A DNA stretch of 64,000 nucleotides. Origin: Alcanivorax sp. Its GTDB lineage: Bacteria > Pseudomonadota > Gammaproteobacteria > Pseudomonadales > Alcanivoracaceae. The stretch is from assembly GCF_002733835.1 (NCBI RefSeq), contig NZ_NVWY01000005.1, forward strand, positions 86,865-150,864, in the 5' to 3' direction. Below, one piece after another: positions 33,821 to 43,267 of this stretch; within the stretch, counting starts at the first letter, position 1; each line of letters begins with the position of its first letter. The position numbers were made by a program, and so were the translations under genes. A model generated the notes under the pieces. That model made no database searches. It had not been told where the DNA came from and saw only the letters and a program-made list of their open reading frames with translations.

Positions 33821-34786
33821 ATGTCTTTGCCCACTGAAATTCGCTCCCGCCTGCGCCTGCCGGTGATGTGCTCACCGCTGTTCATCATTTCCAACCCGGA
33901 CCTGGTGATCGCCCAATGCCAGGCCGGCGCCATCGGCTCGTTCCCGTCCCTGAACGCCCGCCCGCTGTCGCAGCTGGATGAATGGCTGCACCGCATTACC
34001 GAAGAGCTGGCCGCCTGGGACCGGGACCACCCGGACCAACCCTCCGCCCCGTTCGCAGTCAACCAGATTGTTCACCGCTCCAATGATCGCCTCGAGAAAG
34101 ACCTGGAACTGTGTGAAAAGTACAAGGTACCCATGGTGATCACTTCCCTGGGCGCCCGCGAAGACGTGAACCAGGCAGTACACGGCTGGGGCGGCATGGT
34201 GATGCATGACGTGATCAACAATCGCTTTGCCCACAAGGCCATCGAAAAAGGCGCCGATGGCCTGATCGCTGTCGCCGCCGGCGCCGGTGGCCACGCCGGG
34301 CAGCTGTCACCATTCGCCCTGATGCAGGAAATTCGCAGCTGGTTCGACGGCCCGCTGGCCCTGTCCGGCTCCATCGCCAGCGGCGCCTCTGTGCTGGCCG
34401 CTGAAGCCATGGGCGCGGACCTGGCCTACATCGGCTCGCTGTTCATCGCCACCCAGGAAGCCAACGCTGACGCTGCCTACAAGCAGATGATCGTGGACAG
34501 CAACGCCTCCGATATCGTCTACAGCAACCTGTTCACTGGCGTACACGGCAACTACCTGGCGCCCTCCATCGTCAACGCCGGCATGGACCCGGCCAACCTG
34601 CCGGAAAGCGACCCTTCGGCCATGAACTTCGGGTCCGGCGGCAATTCCGATAAGAAAGCCTGGAAAGATATCTGGGGCTGCGGCCAGGGCATCGGCGCAG
34701 TGGACGCCATCCAGAGCGCCGGCGATGCCATCGCCCGACTGGCGGACGAATACGACCAAGCACGCCGCGCACTGACGGCGGCCTGA
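33821..34786 (+). CDS. Nitronate monooxygenase-like FMN protein
   Basis: FMN-dependent TIM-barrel oxidoreductase of 321 residues in the nitronate monooxygenase / 2-nitropropane dioxygenase group, which also contains enoyl reductase-like enzymes. Visible: LRLPVMCSPLFIISNPDLVIAQCQAG, the phosphate-binding AAGAGGHAGQLSPF, LSGSIASGASVLAAEAMGADLAYIGSLFIAT and the C-terminal FGSGG...W. The group oxidises nitronates with O2 or reduces unsaturated acyl substrates; which applies here is unknown. ATG 33821 follows GAGGACACCGCC. Probably cotranscribed with the SnoaL-like gene 12 bases later. Confidence 0.84.
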   Translation: MSLPTEIRSRLRLPVMCSPLFIISNPDLVIAQCQAGAIGSFPSLNARPLSQLDEWLHRITEELAAWDRDHPDQPSAPFAVNQIVHRSNDRLEKDLELCEKYKVPMVITSLGAREDVNQAVHGWGGMVMHDVINNRFAHKAIEKGADGLIAVAAGAGGHAGQLSPFALMQEIRSWFDGPLALSGSIASGASVLAAEAMGADLAYIGSLFIATQEANADAAYKQMIVDSNASDIVYSNLFTGVHGNYLAPSIVNAGMDPANLPESDPSAMNFGSGGNSDKKAWKDIWGCGQGIGAVDAIQSAGDAIARLADEYDQARRALTAA

Positions 34787-34798
34787 AGGAGATACCCC

Positions 34799-35182
34799 AT
34801 GGCGAATATCGATGCCTGGCATGAGATCGTAAAAACCCGCGACCCGCAGGCGCTCAGCAACCTGATTGCCAATCAGGCGGTGTTCCATTCACCGCTAGTG
34901 CATACCCCGCAAACCGGCAAGGCACTGACCACGGCCTACCTGACGGCGGCACTGCACGTGCTACTCAACGACAGCTTTCGTTATGTGCGCGAAGTGCATG
35001 ACGGCGAGCATTCGGTGCTGGAATTTGTCGTCGAACTGGACGGCATCGCCGTCAACGGCGTGGACATGATCCAGTGGGATAGGGACGGAAAGATCGTCGA
35101 CTTCAAAGTGATGATTCGCCCCTACAAGGCCATTGAAGTGGTACGTACCCGCATGGCAGCCATGCTGGAAAAACTGAAATAA
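34799..35182 (+). CDS. SnoaL/NTF2-like protein
   Basis: A 127-residue cone-shaped alpha+beta barrel protein of the SnoaL/NTF2 type: MANIDAWHEIVKTRDPQALSNLIANQAVFHSPLV, then strands VLEFVVELDGIAVNGVDMIQWDRDGKIVDFKVMIRPYKAI. Family members are isomerases, hydrolases or ligand-binding proteins. AAGGAG six bases upstream of the ATG, 12 bases after the NMO-like gene, shows one operon; a joint role in modifying the same small substrate is inferred. Confidence 0.8.
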   Translation: MANIDAWHEIVKTRDPQALSNLIANQAVFHSPLVHTPQTGKALTTAYLTAALHVLLNDSFRYVREVHDGEHSVLEFVVELDGIAVNGVDMIQWDRDGKIVDFKVMIRPYKAIEVVRTRMAAMLEKLK

Positions 35183-35200
35183 CGGCCTCTTTCGCGCTAG

Positions 35201-35250
35201 AACGGCCACTCCCACAAACGCCCGATCCAATCACCGTGGGAGCGGCCGTT
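35201..35250. repeat. REP-like GTGGGAGCGGCC repeat
   Basis: AACGGCCACTCCCAC (35201-35215) faces GTGGGAGCGGCCGTT (35236-35250), 14 of 15 matching, then CGGCCGCGA. Closely similar to the pseudomonad REP consensus. Lies just after the SnoaL-like gene. Confidence 0.7.
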
Positions 35251-35348
35251 CGGCCGCGATTGTCCGGTTTCGCAGTGGCTGGTCCGCCCATTGACGATTC
35301 ACCGGAAACCCGGCACGTTCACGTCCTACCGCATGGAGCGCCGCACCC

Positions 35349-36455
35349 GTGACTCTCTTTATCGTCGTTCTGCTAGCCAGCCTTGCCGTGGCGTACTACC
35401 TGAAAACGGCGGCTCGCAAGCCGCAACTGGTGTACCGGGATACCGGCTTTAACCGGGACATGCTGGCCCGGCTGCCGCAGTTGTCACAACGGTTTTTCCC
35501 CACGCCCTGGCTGTTCAACACCCACCTGCAATTAATCCTGCTGGGATTGAAAAAGACCTTTTCCCCGGCGCTGGATTATTCCCACACCGATATCCTCACC
35601 ATGCGTGACGGCGGCACCACCTCGCTGGACTGGGTCGGCCTGGATACCCCCGCTGACACCCCTACCCTGCTGGTGCTGCATACCATTACCGGCTCCCCGA
35701 AAAGCATGCGCGGGCTGGTGCGGGATCTGTATCAGCAAACCGGCTGGCGGGTGGCTGTCTGCACCCGGCGTGGCCACGGCGACCTGCCCTTGACCGCACC
35801 GCGCATCAACACCATGGGTGACACCGATGACTTGCGCGAACAGCTCGCCATCATTCAGCAACGCTATCCGCAGTCACCCCTGTATGCTGTAGGCATCTCG
35901 GCGGGTTCCGGACTACTGGTTCGCTATCTGGGCGAGGAAGGAGAAAACGCCCCGTTTCGTGGCGCCATGGCTTATTGCCCGGGCTACAACATCGAAGTGG
36001 CCTTCCGCCGTGCCCGGCAACCCTACAACCGCATGATGGCCCGCAAACTGGCGCGCACCTTTGTCACCGCCAATGCCGAGACGTTCAGCAAACTGCAAAG
36101 CTACAACGCCTGCGCCACCGCCCCGGACCTGCACGCCTTCCATGCCAACCTCCATGAAATGGCCGGCTATCCCAGCCACGCCGATTTCCTGCAAGCCAGC
36201 AATCCCATGGTGGTCATGAAGCAGATCAGCATTCCCCTGCTGGTGCTGAACGCAGAAGATGATCCGGTGTGTGTGATCGGCAATGTGCGCGAATACGAAT
36301 CGCTGGTGCGCGAGTTACCGCGCACCCTACTGGTGATTACCCGGCGAGGCAGCCACTGCGCCTATTATGAAGGCTGGCGGCCACGAAGCTGGGCCAACCG
36401 GTTGATCGCGGATTTTTTGATGAATCTGGAGAAGAGTTCCGAGCAGAATCGGTGA
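35349..36455 (+). CDS. YheT-family alpha/beta hydrolase
   Basis: A 368-residue hydrolase of the YheT/ABHD1-3 (COG0429) group with an N-terminal membrane anchor (about 3-20, LFIVVLLASLAVAYYL). Motifs: FNTHLQLILLGL (the NPHLQT equivalent), LLVLHTITGSPKSMRG, the nucleophile in AVGISAGSGLLVRYLGEE, an acid in LNAEDDPVC and the His in SHCAYYEGW. The animal relatives are lipid hydrolases; bacterial substrates are unknown. GTG start. A very large hairpin repeat follows the stop. Confidence 0.82.
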   Translation: MTLFIVVLLASLAVAYYLKTAARKPQLVYRDTGFNRDMLARLPQLSQRFFPTPWLFNTHLQLILLGLKKTFSPALDYSHTDILTMRDGGTTSLDWVGLDTPADTPTLLVLHTITGSPKSMRGLVRDLYQQTGWRVAVCTRRGHGDLPLTAPRINTMGDTDDLREQLAIIQQRYPQSPLYAVGISAGSGLLVRYLGEEGENAPFRGAMAYCPGYNIEVAFRRARQPYNRMMARKLARTFVTANAETFSKLQSYNACATAPDLHAFHANLHEMAGYPSHADFLQASNPMVVMKQISIPLLVLNAEDDPVCVIGNVREYESLVRELPRTLLVITRRGSHCAYYEGWRPRSWANRLIADFLMNLEKSSEQNR

Positions 36456-36512
36456 TGGCGAGGAGTCAGGCCGGAGCTTTTTAGGGTCGTAAACACTCGC
36501 CGCATTCCAAAA

Positions 36513-36595
36513 CGTAGGGGGCACTGAGCCGAAGGCGAACTGCACCGATCCGACGTTTGATGGTGCAGTTCGCCTTCGGCTCAGTGCACCCTACG
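36513..36595. repeat. Long near-perfect intergenic hairpin
   Basis: Arms 36513-36546 and 36562-36595 are inverted copies matching at 33 of 34 bases, with a 15-base loop; the outer word is CGTAGGG/CCCTACG and the inner words AAGGCGAACTGCACC. Between convergent yheT-like and rlmI genes. Not coding. Confidence 0.8.
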
Positions 36596-36730
36596 CAATC
36601 TGTAGCGGCGGTCAGGGATTCAGATCTAGGTTCGGTCATTCGGAAGGATGCCCCGGGGCAAGCCGCCTGACGCCTTACCCAAGAGCCGGTCGCTTCCTTT
36701 CACGCTAATCCGCGATGACCTTTTCTCAGA

Positions 36731-37927
36731 CTACAGGGGAAAATTGATCCGGCAGAACCAGCTTTTCAGGTAAGAGGTTTCGGCAATGGCCGGATGCACC
36801 GGGTGATCCGGCCCCTGCCCTTCATAGCCCACCACCTGAATACTGCGGTCGATGTGTCGGGCACTGCTGTGCACCACATCCAGCAGACGCTCTGCCGGCA
36901 TGTGCATGGAGCAGGAAGCCGATACCAGATAACCACCGGGTTTTACCAGCCGCATGGCCAGCTCGTTGATGGCGTGATAACCGGCCAGGCCGTTCTTGAA
37001 ATCTTTTTTGCGCTTGATGAACGCCGGCGGGTCCAGCACCACCAGATCATACTTTTCGCCGTCGGCAATCAATTGCTTCATGGCCGCAAACGCATCGCCC
37101 TGAATGCTGCCCACCGTGTCAGCGACACCATTCAGTTCTGCGTTGCGATGCACATAATCCGTGGCGATTTCAGAGCCATCCACACAGGTTACTGACTCCG
37201 CACCCGCCAGTGCCGCCTGCACACCCCAACCGCCACAGTAACTGAACACATCCAGTACGCGAGCGCCTTTGGCCAACGCCTGCATCTTCTGACGAGCGGC
37301 CCGGTGATCGTAGAACCACCCGGTCTTTTGCCCCTCTGCCAACGGCGCCACAAATTTTGCGCCGTTTTCCGTGAGGCTGACCTCGTTCAGCAGCTCGCCT
37401 TTCAATGCCTTGGTGTAACGCTCCAGCCCTTCGATCTCACGGGCGGCCGCTTCGTTCTTGGCAATGATATGCGTCGGTGCCAGCACCGCATCCAGGGCAC
37501 TGACAATCACATCCAGGTGGGCTTCCATAGCGCCGGAACCGGTTTGCACCACCAGCACATCGTGGAAACGATCCACCACCAGGCCAGGCAGGCCATCGGC
37601 TTCGCCAAAGATCAGTCGGTAACAGGGAACATCGAACAACTGCTCGCGCAGGCTCAGCGCCTGCTCAATACGCTTTTTGAAAAAACTGCGCGACAATTCC
37701 TGCTTCACATCGCGGCTGTACAGGCGCGCGGCAATCAGCGAATGGGGGCTGAGCAAAGCACGCCCCAGCGGCTTGCCGCGGCTGTCTTCCACCACGCAAG
37801 CCCCGGCGGACAAATCCTTGAGCGGAGTATGACGGGTATCAATTTCGTTGGCGTATACCCACAAATGGCCCGCCTTCAAACGCCGCTCTTCGTTCTTGCG
37901 AAGCCGGATTACGCACTGCTCGGTCAT
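36731..37927 (-). CDS. rlmI: 23S rRNA m5C1962 methyltransferase RlmI
   Basis: Class I SAM methyltransferase of 398 residues (E. coli RlmI 396). N-terminal PUA domain (CVIRLRKNEERRLKAGHLWVYANEI), a middle domain (LIFGEADGLPGLVVDRFHDVLVVQ), the SAM site VLDVFSYCGGWGVQAALAGA, the LDPPAFIKRKKDF motif and a SASCSMHM loop with the catalytic Cys. Family enzymes methylate C1962 of 23S rRNA. The ribosome site before ATG 37927 is weak. Stands alone. Confidence 0.9.
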   Translation of the reverse strand: MTEQCVIRLRKNEERRLKAGHLWVYANEIDTRHTPLKDLSAGACVVEDSRGKPLGRALLSPHSLIAARLYSRDVKQELSRSFFKKRIEQALSLREQLFDVPCYRLIFGEADGLPGLVVDRFHDVLVVQTGSGAMEAHLDVIVSALDAVLAPTHIIAKNEAAAREIEGLERYTKALKGELLNEVSLTENGAKFVAPLAEGQKTGWFYDHRAARQKMQALAKGARVLDVFSYCGGWGVQAALAGAESVTCVDGSEIATDYVHRNAELNGVADTVGSIQGDAFAAMKQLIADGEKYDLVVLDPPAFIKRKKDFKNGLAGYHAINELAMRLVKPGGYLVSASCSMHMPAERLLDVVHSSARHIDRSIQVVGYEGQGPDHPVHPAIAETSYLKSWFCRINFPL

Positions 37928-37997
37928 GTTGCTGCCACTCGCCAGTAAAAGGCGCATGGTAACACGGCGCTTCGCGCCAGAGTGAACGCAGGCAGAA

Positions 37998-40670
37998 TCA
38001 GAATGGCCACACCATGTCGTCACTTATCGCGATTTTCTGCACCTGGGACCAGTCATTACTGTCCGGCCCCACCCAGATCACCGGTGCTTGCGCAGGCAGG
38101 GCCAGGGCATCCAGCTGGGCAGACGTGGCCGCGCCATAGTCCACGCCCCACACATCCCACAGTGGCCGCAGGTCGCGCTGACTCAGGTAGCTACCGAGAA
38201 TCAGCATGAACTCGTTGCCGTTCAGATCCGGCTTGCTGGCAAAGGTTCCCATGGCGAAATGGTCCCGTTGTGCCATCCACTCATCTGCGCTCAGGTCACT
38301 GAACTGGCGTTCGGCCAGATACAGCAGCGTGATGATATCCCAGCCTTCACTGTCCGTGCCGGTTACCTCTCGCCACAGGTGCGGCAGCTGGGCAAAGAAT
38401 GTCATGCGCAGCCCGTTATTGGCCGCGTAACGGTCATCCGCCCAGATCGCATCGTAGGCAACCGAGTAGGGGTCTGCACCGGCCGCACCGGCCTTCAAAA
38501 CATCGAACGCTCCTTTATAGGCCAGCCGGGCAGGGCTCATGTTCACGTCACGCTCTTGCAGCAGGCGCCAGTTTTTATGCAATGGGAACAGGTTATTGGA
38601 CACTTCACCGCTGCGCCCGCCATGAATTTTCAGCAAACCGCGCTGCAGGTTATGCCCCAGCTCATGGCTCTCCCCCCAACCATAAGGGTCCAGTGGCCAG
38701 GCCTGGTCATAGGGGTTACCACTACAGCCGGAGCCGCAATGTGCAAACCAGTCCACGTTGATGTGCAGCACGTTGGGCAGCCCATGAATCTGCGCACTGG
38801 TGCAATCCCAAGCCAGTGCGTTACACCGCTGAGCGACCGCCTGATTCAAGGCAATACCCTCACCCTGAAAACCGGCCAGCGCATAGGCATCACGCAACAC
38901 ATAATCAAACAGATCATCCAGAAATGCCTGGCTGTTTCCGGCATAGCGCGATTCATTGATGGATGCATTCATGCGGTCGCGCCGCGAGTGCACTTCGGCA
39001 AAGGGGCTGCGGATCTCCGCCCAGGTCAACGCGCTATTCTGCAACGCCGTGGCGAACGCCTCCTGGGCCATATCCGGGCCGTATTGCAGAAACGGTTGCT
39101 GCGCCACATTTTCCAGTCGTAGCGAGACCGTGCTCGCCACAGGCGCATTGCGATGCAGCAGCTGCAGGGTGCCGCCGTAAGGCGTCGTCAACTCCAGGGT
39201 TTCACCGGGCGCGATGGACATGGTCGGGCTGGCCAGAAAGCGCGGGCGGGAATACTCGCTCCATAACCGGGTGGAACCGGTACGCTGGGTGTTGATGCGA
39301 ATAGCGGTGCTTACGCTGTCGTTATCGTCGGTGCGGGTAATCCTGACGCGCTGCCCCGGAAGCACGTAGGCCCCCAGCGCAGTGAAATGGTCGCCTTTAA
39401 CGGTGACGCTGGGGCGCTGTGTTGAGGTAGCTGGCGCCGCCGCCATGGGCTCACTGAAGCTACCCAGATCCGGCTGGGCGGGCTGGACTCCACGCAAGTA
39501 TTGCACGCTGTAATCCGCATAGAGTGCCCGCATGAAATCCCCTACCGGAGCCACGTTTTTGTTCATGGGATAAGCAATCTGTTCACGCCATACATCACCC
39601 AGTAACACCAACAGCTTTAACAGGGTATGTCCGCGCTCGGCAAACAACGGGCGCCCTTGGCGATCCAGGTTACCGAGCATGCCGCGCAGCTGGTTGGCAC
39701 CATCCAGCAAGGCCGTTTTCAAGGCCGCATAGTTATCGCAATTGCCATCGGCAAGGCTATCGCAATAATCAAAATTCACCGGGAAGTCCTGGTGATAGAA
39801 ATGTTCCAGAGCGGTCTTGATCGGGTTATCCACCTGAATGGCAGAAAGCATCTGTTGCGCAGAAGACCAATCCAGGGTGTCTTCCACAAAGTAGTTCCCT
39901 GGGTAACTGCCCAGTGCCATGCCCAACTCGCCGAGCATCGCCTCACCCAACGGGGAACTGTTCCACACCCGGGTATGAATATAGACAACCCCCAGGCCCT
40001 GTTGACGGGCCTCAACCAGTAACGCCTGCAGGGCCTGCTCATCGCCTGCAGCAGGACGGTCACTGACCAACAGCACCTGACTTCCCGCAAGACAACTGGC
40101 CGGTAACCCGGTGGGGCAGGAAATCTGATCGGCTTTCGGCAATTGCACCGACAGCCACTCACTCAGGCCACTGGCATTGATCCCTGCCAGGGAAACCTGT
40201 CCGGGTGACGCCCCTCCCCCCAGCCACGTCAGCAGGCTGCGCGCAAATGCGTCCATGCCAGCGGCGTCAGCTCGGGGCTGATAGAACTCGAACCCGATCC
40301 CGGCGGCTCTTTGCCCGGCAATCTCCACCGCACTGGCAAAAGAGTGCCCCGAATCACTGCCACGCAGCAGCACCGCGCCGTTACCAAAGCCGGCATTGAT
40401 GAAATGACTGTTGCGGGACACCGGGTATCGCAACGGGCCGCTGACCCCCAGCCCGGCGACCAGCTCTTGCTGCAGGGTTTCCAGTCTGGCCACTTCTTCC
40501 AGCGCCTGTTCAAGCAACGTCTGCTCATCCAGGCCTGCGCTGTTGCCGCTACTGAGCGCTTTGTCCAATGGGCTCGCAGCAGACTCACCGCCGCCGCCAT
40601 CAGAACCGCCGCCACCCCCGCAACCGCTTAAAAGCGCCAACAGCAACAGAACCCCGACCACGTTACGCAT
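37998..40670 (-). CDS. ImpA/M60-type metalloprotease lipoprotein
   Basis: A large (890-residue) exported lipoprotein: signal peptide then LLSGC lipobox at about residues 14-18 and a Gly/Ser linker (GGGGGSDGGGGES). The catalytic zinc motif HELGH is at 669-673 within WGESHELGHNLQRG, the M60-like/ImpA gluzincin form, with a downstream Glu expected. Upstream segments resemble the N-terminal and Ig-like regions of Pseudomonas aeruginosa ImpA (PA0572), which cleaves glycosylated host surface proteins. Here, in a marine-type bacterium, cleavage of mucin-like or surface glycoproteins is only inferred. Start ATG 40670 (AGGTGG upstream) or GTG 40679. Confidence 0.82.
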   Translation of the reverse strand: MRNVVGVLLLLALLSGCGGGGGSDGGGGESAASPLDKALSSGNSAGLDEQTLLEQALEEVARLETLQQELVAGLGVSGPLRYPVSRNSHFINAGFGNGAVLLRGSDSGHSFASAVEIAGQRAAGIGFEFYQPRADAAGMDAFARSLLTWLGGGASPGQVSLAGINASGLSEWLSVQLPKADQISCPTGLPASCLAGSQVLLVSDRPAAGDEQALQALLVEARQQGLGVVYIHTRVWNSSPLGEAMLGELGMALGSYPGNYFVEDTLDWSSAQQMLSAIQVDNPIKTALEHFYHQDFPVNFDYCDSLADGNCDNYAALKTALLDGANQLRGMLGNLDRQGRPLFAERGHTLLKLLVLLGDVWREQIAYPMNKNVAPVGDFMRALYADYSVQYLRGVQPAQPDLGSFSEPMAAAPATSTQRPSVTVKGDHFTALGAYVLPGQRVRITRTDDNDSVSTAIRINTQRTGSTRLWSEYSRPRFLASPTMSIAPGETLELTTPYGGTLQLLHRNAPVASTVSLRLENVAQQPFLQYGPDMAQEAFATALQNSALTWAEIRSPFAEVHSRRDRMNASINESRYAGNSQAFLDDLFDYVLRDAYALAGFQGEGIALNQAVAQRCNALAWDCTSAQIHGLPNVLHINVDWFAHCGSGCSGNPYDQAWPLDPYGWGESHELGHNLQRGLLKIHGGRSGEVSNNLFPLHKNWRLLQERDVNMSPARLAYKGAFDVLKAGAAGADPYSVAYDAIWADDRYAANNGLRMTFFAQLPHLWREVTGTDSEGWDIITLLYLAERQFSDLSADEWMAQRDHFAMGTFASKPDLNGNEFMLILGSYLSQRDLRPLWDVWGVDYGAATSAQLDALALPAQAPVIWVGPDSNDWSQVQKIAISDDMVWPF

Positions 40671-40747
40671 CCCGACCACCTACGAAGTTTTTATTAGTTG
40701 GGCGGCATCTTACGGAACTGGCTCGTCCCGGTCGGGAACCTGCGCAC

Positions 40748-40780
40748 AAAAAAAGCCCCGGCCAACTGGCCGGGGCTTTT
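40748..40780. terminator. Bidirectional terminator after amtB
   Basis: AAAAGCCCCGGCC-AACT-GGCCGGGGCTTTT: perfect 13-base stem with T-runs either way. Ends amtB on the minus strand, 37 bases after its stop. Confidence 0.9.
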
Positions 40781-40815
40781 CGTGTTGCGTGACGCGTGTT
40801 GCTTGTTGCGTCTCT
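40781..40815. repeat. GCGTGTTGC quasi-tandem repeat, copy 1
   Basis: CGTGTTGCGTGACGCGTG then TTGCTTGTTGCGTCTCTTAT, fused to the amtB terminator. Further copies: 44847-44869, 53094-53118 (inverted) and 53224-53248. Confidence 0.6.
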
Positions 40816-40817
40816 TA

Positions 40818-42065
40818 TTACCCCTTCACAAACTCAGGGTAGGCTTCCATACCGCAGTCTGCGATATCCATGCCTTCGTACTCTTCTTCTTCGCTGACAC
40901 GGATGCCCATGACCGCTTTCAGGATGCCCCACACTACCAGGCTGGCTACGAATACCCAGATGAAGATAGTCAGCGCACCGATCAGCTGGCCAGAGAAGCT
41001 GGCGCCACCGTCATCGGTCAGCGGGTTGGTGATCGGCACCAGCATCAGGCCCAGGAAGCCAACCACACCGTGTACGGAGATCGCACCTACCGGATCATCG
41101 ATCTTCAGCTTGTCCAGAGTCAGGATGCTGAATACCACCAGCACACCACCCAGAGCACCGAACAGGGTCGCCTGCAGGGCAGTCGGCGTAGAAGGCTCAG
41201 CGGTGATCGCTACCAGGCCAGCCAGGGCGCCGTTAAGCAGCATGGTCAGGTCGGCTTTGCCAAACAGGATGCGGCCAACGATCAGCGCAGCAATGGCACC
41301 ACCGGCAGCAGCAGCGTTAGTGTTCATGAACACAACCGCAACCGCGTTGGAGTCACCGACACTGGAGGTTGCCAGCACAGAGCCACCGTTAAAGCCGAAC
41401 CAGCCCAACCACAGGATGAAGGTACCCAGTGCGGCCAGCGGCAGGTTTGAACCCGGAATAGCGTGTACTTCACCGTTCGGGCCGTACTTGCCTTTACGTG
41501 CACCCAGCAGCAGAACACCGGCCAGGGCAGCAGCAGCACCCGCCATGTGAACGATGCCGGAACCCGCAAAGTCAGAGAAGCCCAGATCGCCCAGGTTATA
41601 CAGGCCGAACACATCAGCGCCGCCCCAGGTCCAGGACCCTTCCAGCGGGTAGATAACGCCGGTCATAACCACTGCAAAGACCAGGAATGCCCACAACTTC
41701 ATCCGCTCAGCCACTGCACCGGATACGATGGACATGGCGGTTGCCACAAACACAACCTGGAAGAAGAAGTCCGCAGAAGGCGCATAGGTTGCCGCTTCTT
41801 CTGCACCGGCAACCCCGTCACCCACAATCCCGGACAGGAAGATGGCGCCGTCATACATGATCGCGTAACCGCAAACCATGTACATGGTGCTGGCAATGGC
41901 AAACAAGGCCACGTTCTTGGTGAGAATTTCGGTGGTGTTCTTGGCACGCACCAGGCCAGCTTCCAGCATGGCAAAGCCTGCCGCCATCCACATGACCAAC
42001 GCGCCACAGATCAGGAAATAAAACGTATCCAGCGCGTATTTCAATTCAAAAATTTGGTTTTCCAC
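40818..42065 (-). CDS. amtB: Ammonium transporter AmtB
   Basis: Amt/Rh-family channel of 415 residues with eleven membrane helices and no cleavable signal peptide (starts MENQIFELKYALDTFYFLICGALVMWMAAGFAMLEAGLVRAKN in the usual form). Visible: FAMLEAG, AGSGIVHMAGAAAALAG (with the first pore His), NTNAAAAGGAIAAL, VHGVVGFLGL (second pore His). It lets ammonium enter and is blocked by unmodified GlnK binding. It follows glnK by 73 bases; the pair is the nearly universal glnK-amtB operon, led by a sigma-54-like promoter. Confidence 0.93.
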   Translation of the reverse strand: MENQIFELKYALDTFYFLICGALVMWMAAGFAMLEAGLVRAKNTTEILTKNVALFAIASTMYMVCGYAIMYDGAIFLSGIVGDGVAGAEEAATYAPSADFFFQVVFVATAMSIVSGAVAERMKLWAFLVFAVVMTGVIYPLEGSWTWGGADVFGLYNLGDLGFSDFAGSGIVHMAGAAAALAGVLLLGARKGKYGPNGEVHAIPGSNLPLAALGTFILWLGWFGFNGGSVLATSSVGDSNAVAVVFMNTNAAAAGGAIAALIVGRILFGKADLTMLLNGALAGLVAITAEPSTPTALQATLFGALGGVLVVFSILTLDKLKIDDPVGAISVHGVVGFLGLMLVPITNPLTDDGGASFSGQLIGALTIFIWVFVASLVVWGILKAVMGIRVSEEEEYEGMDIADCGMEAYPEFVKG

Positions 42066-42138
42066 AATGCAACCCTCCGAAAATGGAAGCGTGTTTTCCT
42101 AAAGCCCTGGCATGGGTCAATTCAAAACACGGTAAAAC

Positions 42139-42576
<438 letters not shown>

Positions 42577-42581
42577 TTAGT

Positions 42582-42596
42582 GCACGACCCATGCCA
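42582..42596 (-). promoter_or_regulatory. Sigma-54 promoter candidate for glnK-amtB
   Basis: Minus strand TGGCATGGGTCGTGC fits the -24/-12 consensus TGGCAYGnnnnTTGC with one mismatch, keeping GG and GC ten bases apart. The leader to the glnK start is about 95 bases. Upstream (42674-42714) are GCACCA..TGG- and GTTGGTGCA-like words that could be NtrC sites. Confidence 0.65.
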
Positions 42597-42788
42597 GTTT
42601 TAGAAAATCATGCATTTTCAGGGATTTACATCACGGTCTGGATTCATCATCCAGGCCCGGCGCGCCATTATAGCGCACCACAATGGGGCGGGATCCAAGT
42701 TGGTGCAGAATGTCTGCCCGCGCCAGCCGGTGCCTCGCCCCCGCACACCGTGCTACCATCCGCGTATCATTACAAGGACGCCGTTGTC

Positions 42789-43037
42789 ATGCCCGATCAG
42801 CCCTTTATCGACCGCCTCATGGCCGACATCAGCCGCCGCCTGCCCACCGACCTGGGCGGCCTGCGCAGCGAAGTAGAGCGAAACGTGCGCAGCGTACTGG
42901 CGGAAACCGTCAGCCGCCTGGATCTGATCACCCGGGAAGAGTTCGATATCCAGCAACAAGTACTACTCCGTACCCGTGAAAAACTGGAAGCACTGGAAAA
43001 ACAGGTGGCCGAGCTGGAGAAGTCAGCAGACGCTTGA
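42789..43037 (+). CDS. ubiK: Ubiquinone biosynthesis accessory factor UbiK
   Basis: An 82-residue protein of the UbiK/YqiC (BMFP) family: FIDRLMADISRRLPTDLGGLRSEVERNVRSVLAETVSRLDLITREEFDIQQQVLLRTREKLEALEKQVAEL, an amphipathic N-terminal part and a trimeric coiled-coil C-terminus. In E. coli it assists aerobic ubiquinone synthesis with UbiJ. AAGGA ten bases upstream of the ATG. The ~310 bases to glnK hold the divergent promoters. Followed at 43268 by yifB, its common neighbour in gammaproteobacteria. Confidence 0.9.
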   Translation: MPDQPFIDRLMADISRRLPTDLGGLRSEVERNVRSVLAETVSRLDLITREEFDIQQQVLLRTREKLEALEKQVAELEKSADA

Positions 43038-43072
43038 TCAGCGTTTGCGCCTACCGAACCCTCACTGCCAAA

Positions 43073-43138
43073 AAGCGAGTGACGAAAAACAAACCCACCC
43101 CAGGTTTTCGCTTCTCGTCACTCGTCACTCGTCACTAA
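43073..43138. repeat. GCGAGTGACGA repeat with CGTCACT tandem
   Basis: AAAGCGAGTGACGAAAAAC faces TTTTCGCTTCTCGTCACTCG as an imperfect hairpin, ending in a threefold CGTCACT(C) tandem (43116-43136). Same family as 29480-29550. Confidence 0.55.
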
Positions 43139-43267
43139 CCAAGCCTGATCGTCGTAACGCCCCTACAGACAATCCGATTTCCTACGTCTGCCGCCACCAA
43201 CCTCGCACAGGCAGGCAAGCCCTTCCCTCGTACACTGCCTCACAAACCATTGAATTTGTGAGGAATC

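Noticed and set aside
43116..43136. Threefold CGTCACT tandem as a CRISPR or VNTR start
   Set aside because: Units are 8 bases with no unique spacers and are part of a dispersed intergenic repeat family; no cas genes are present.
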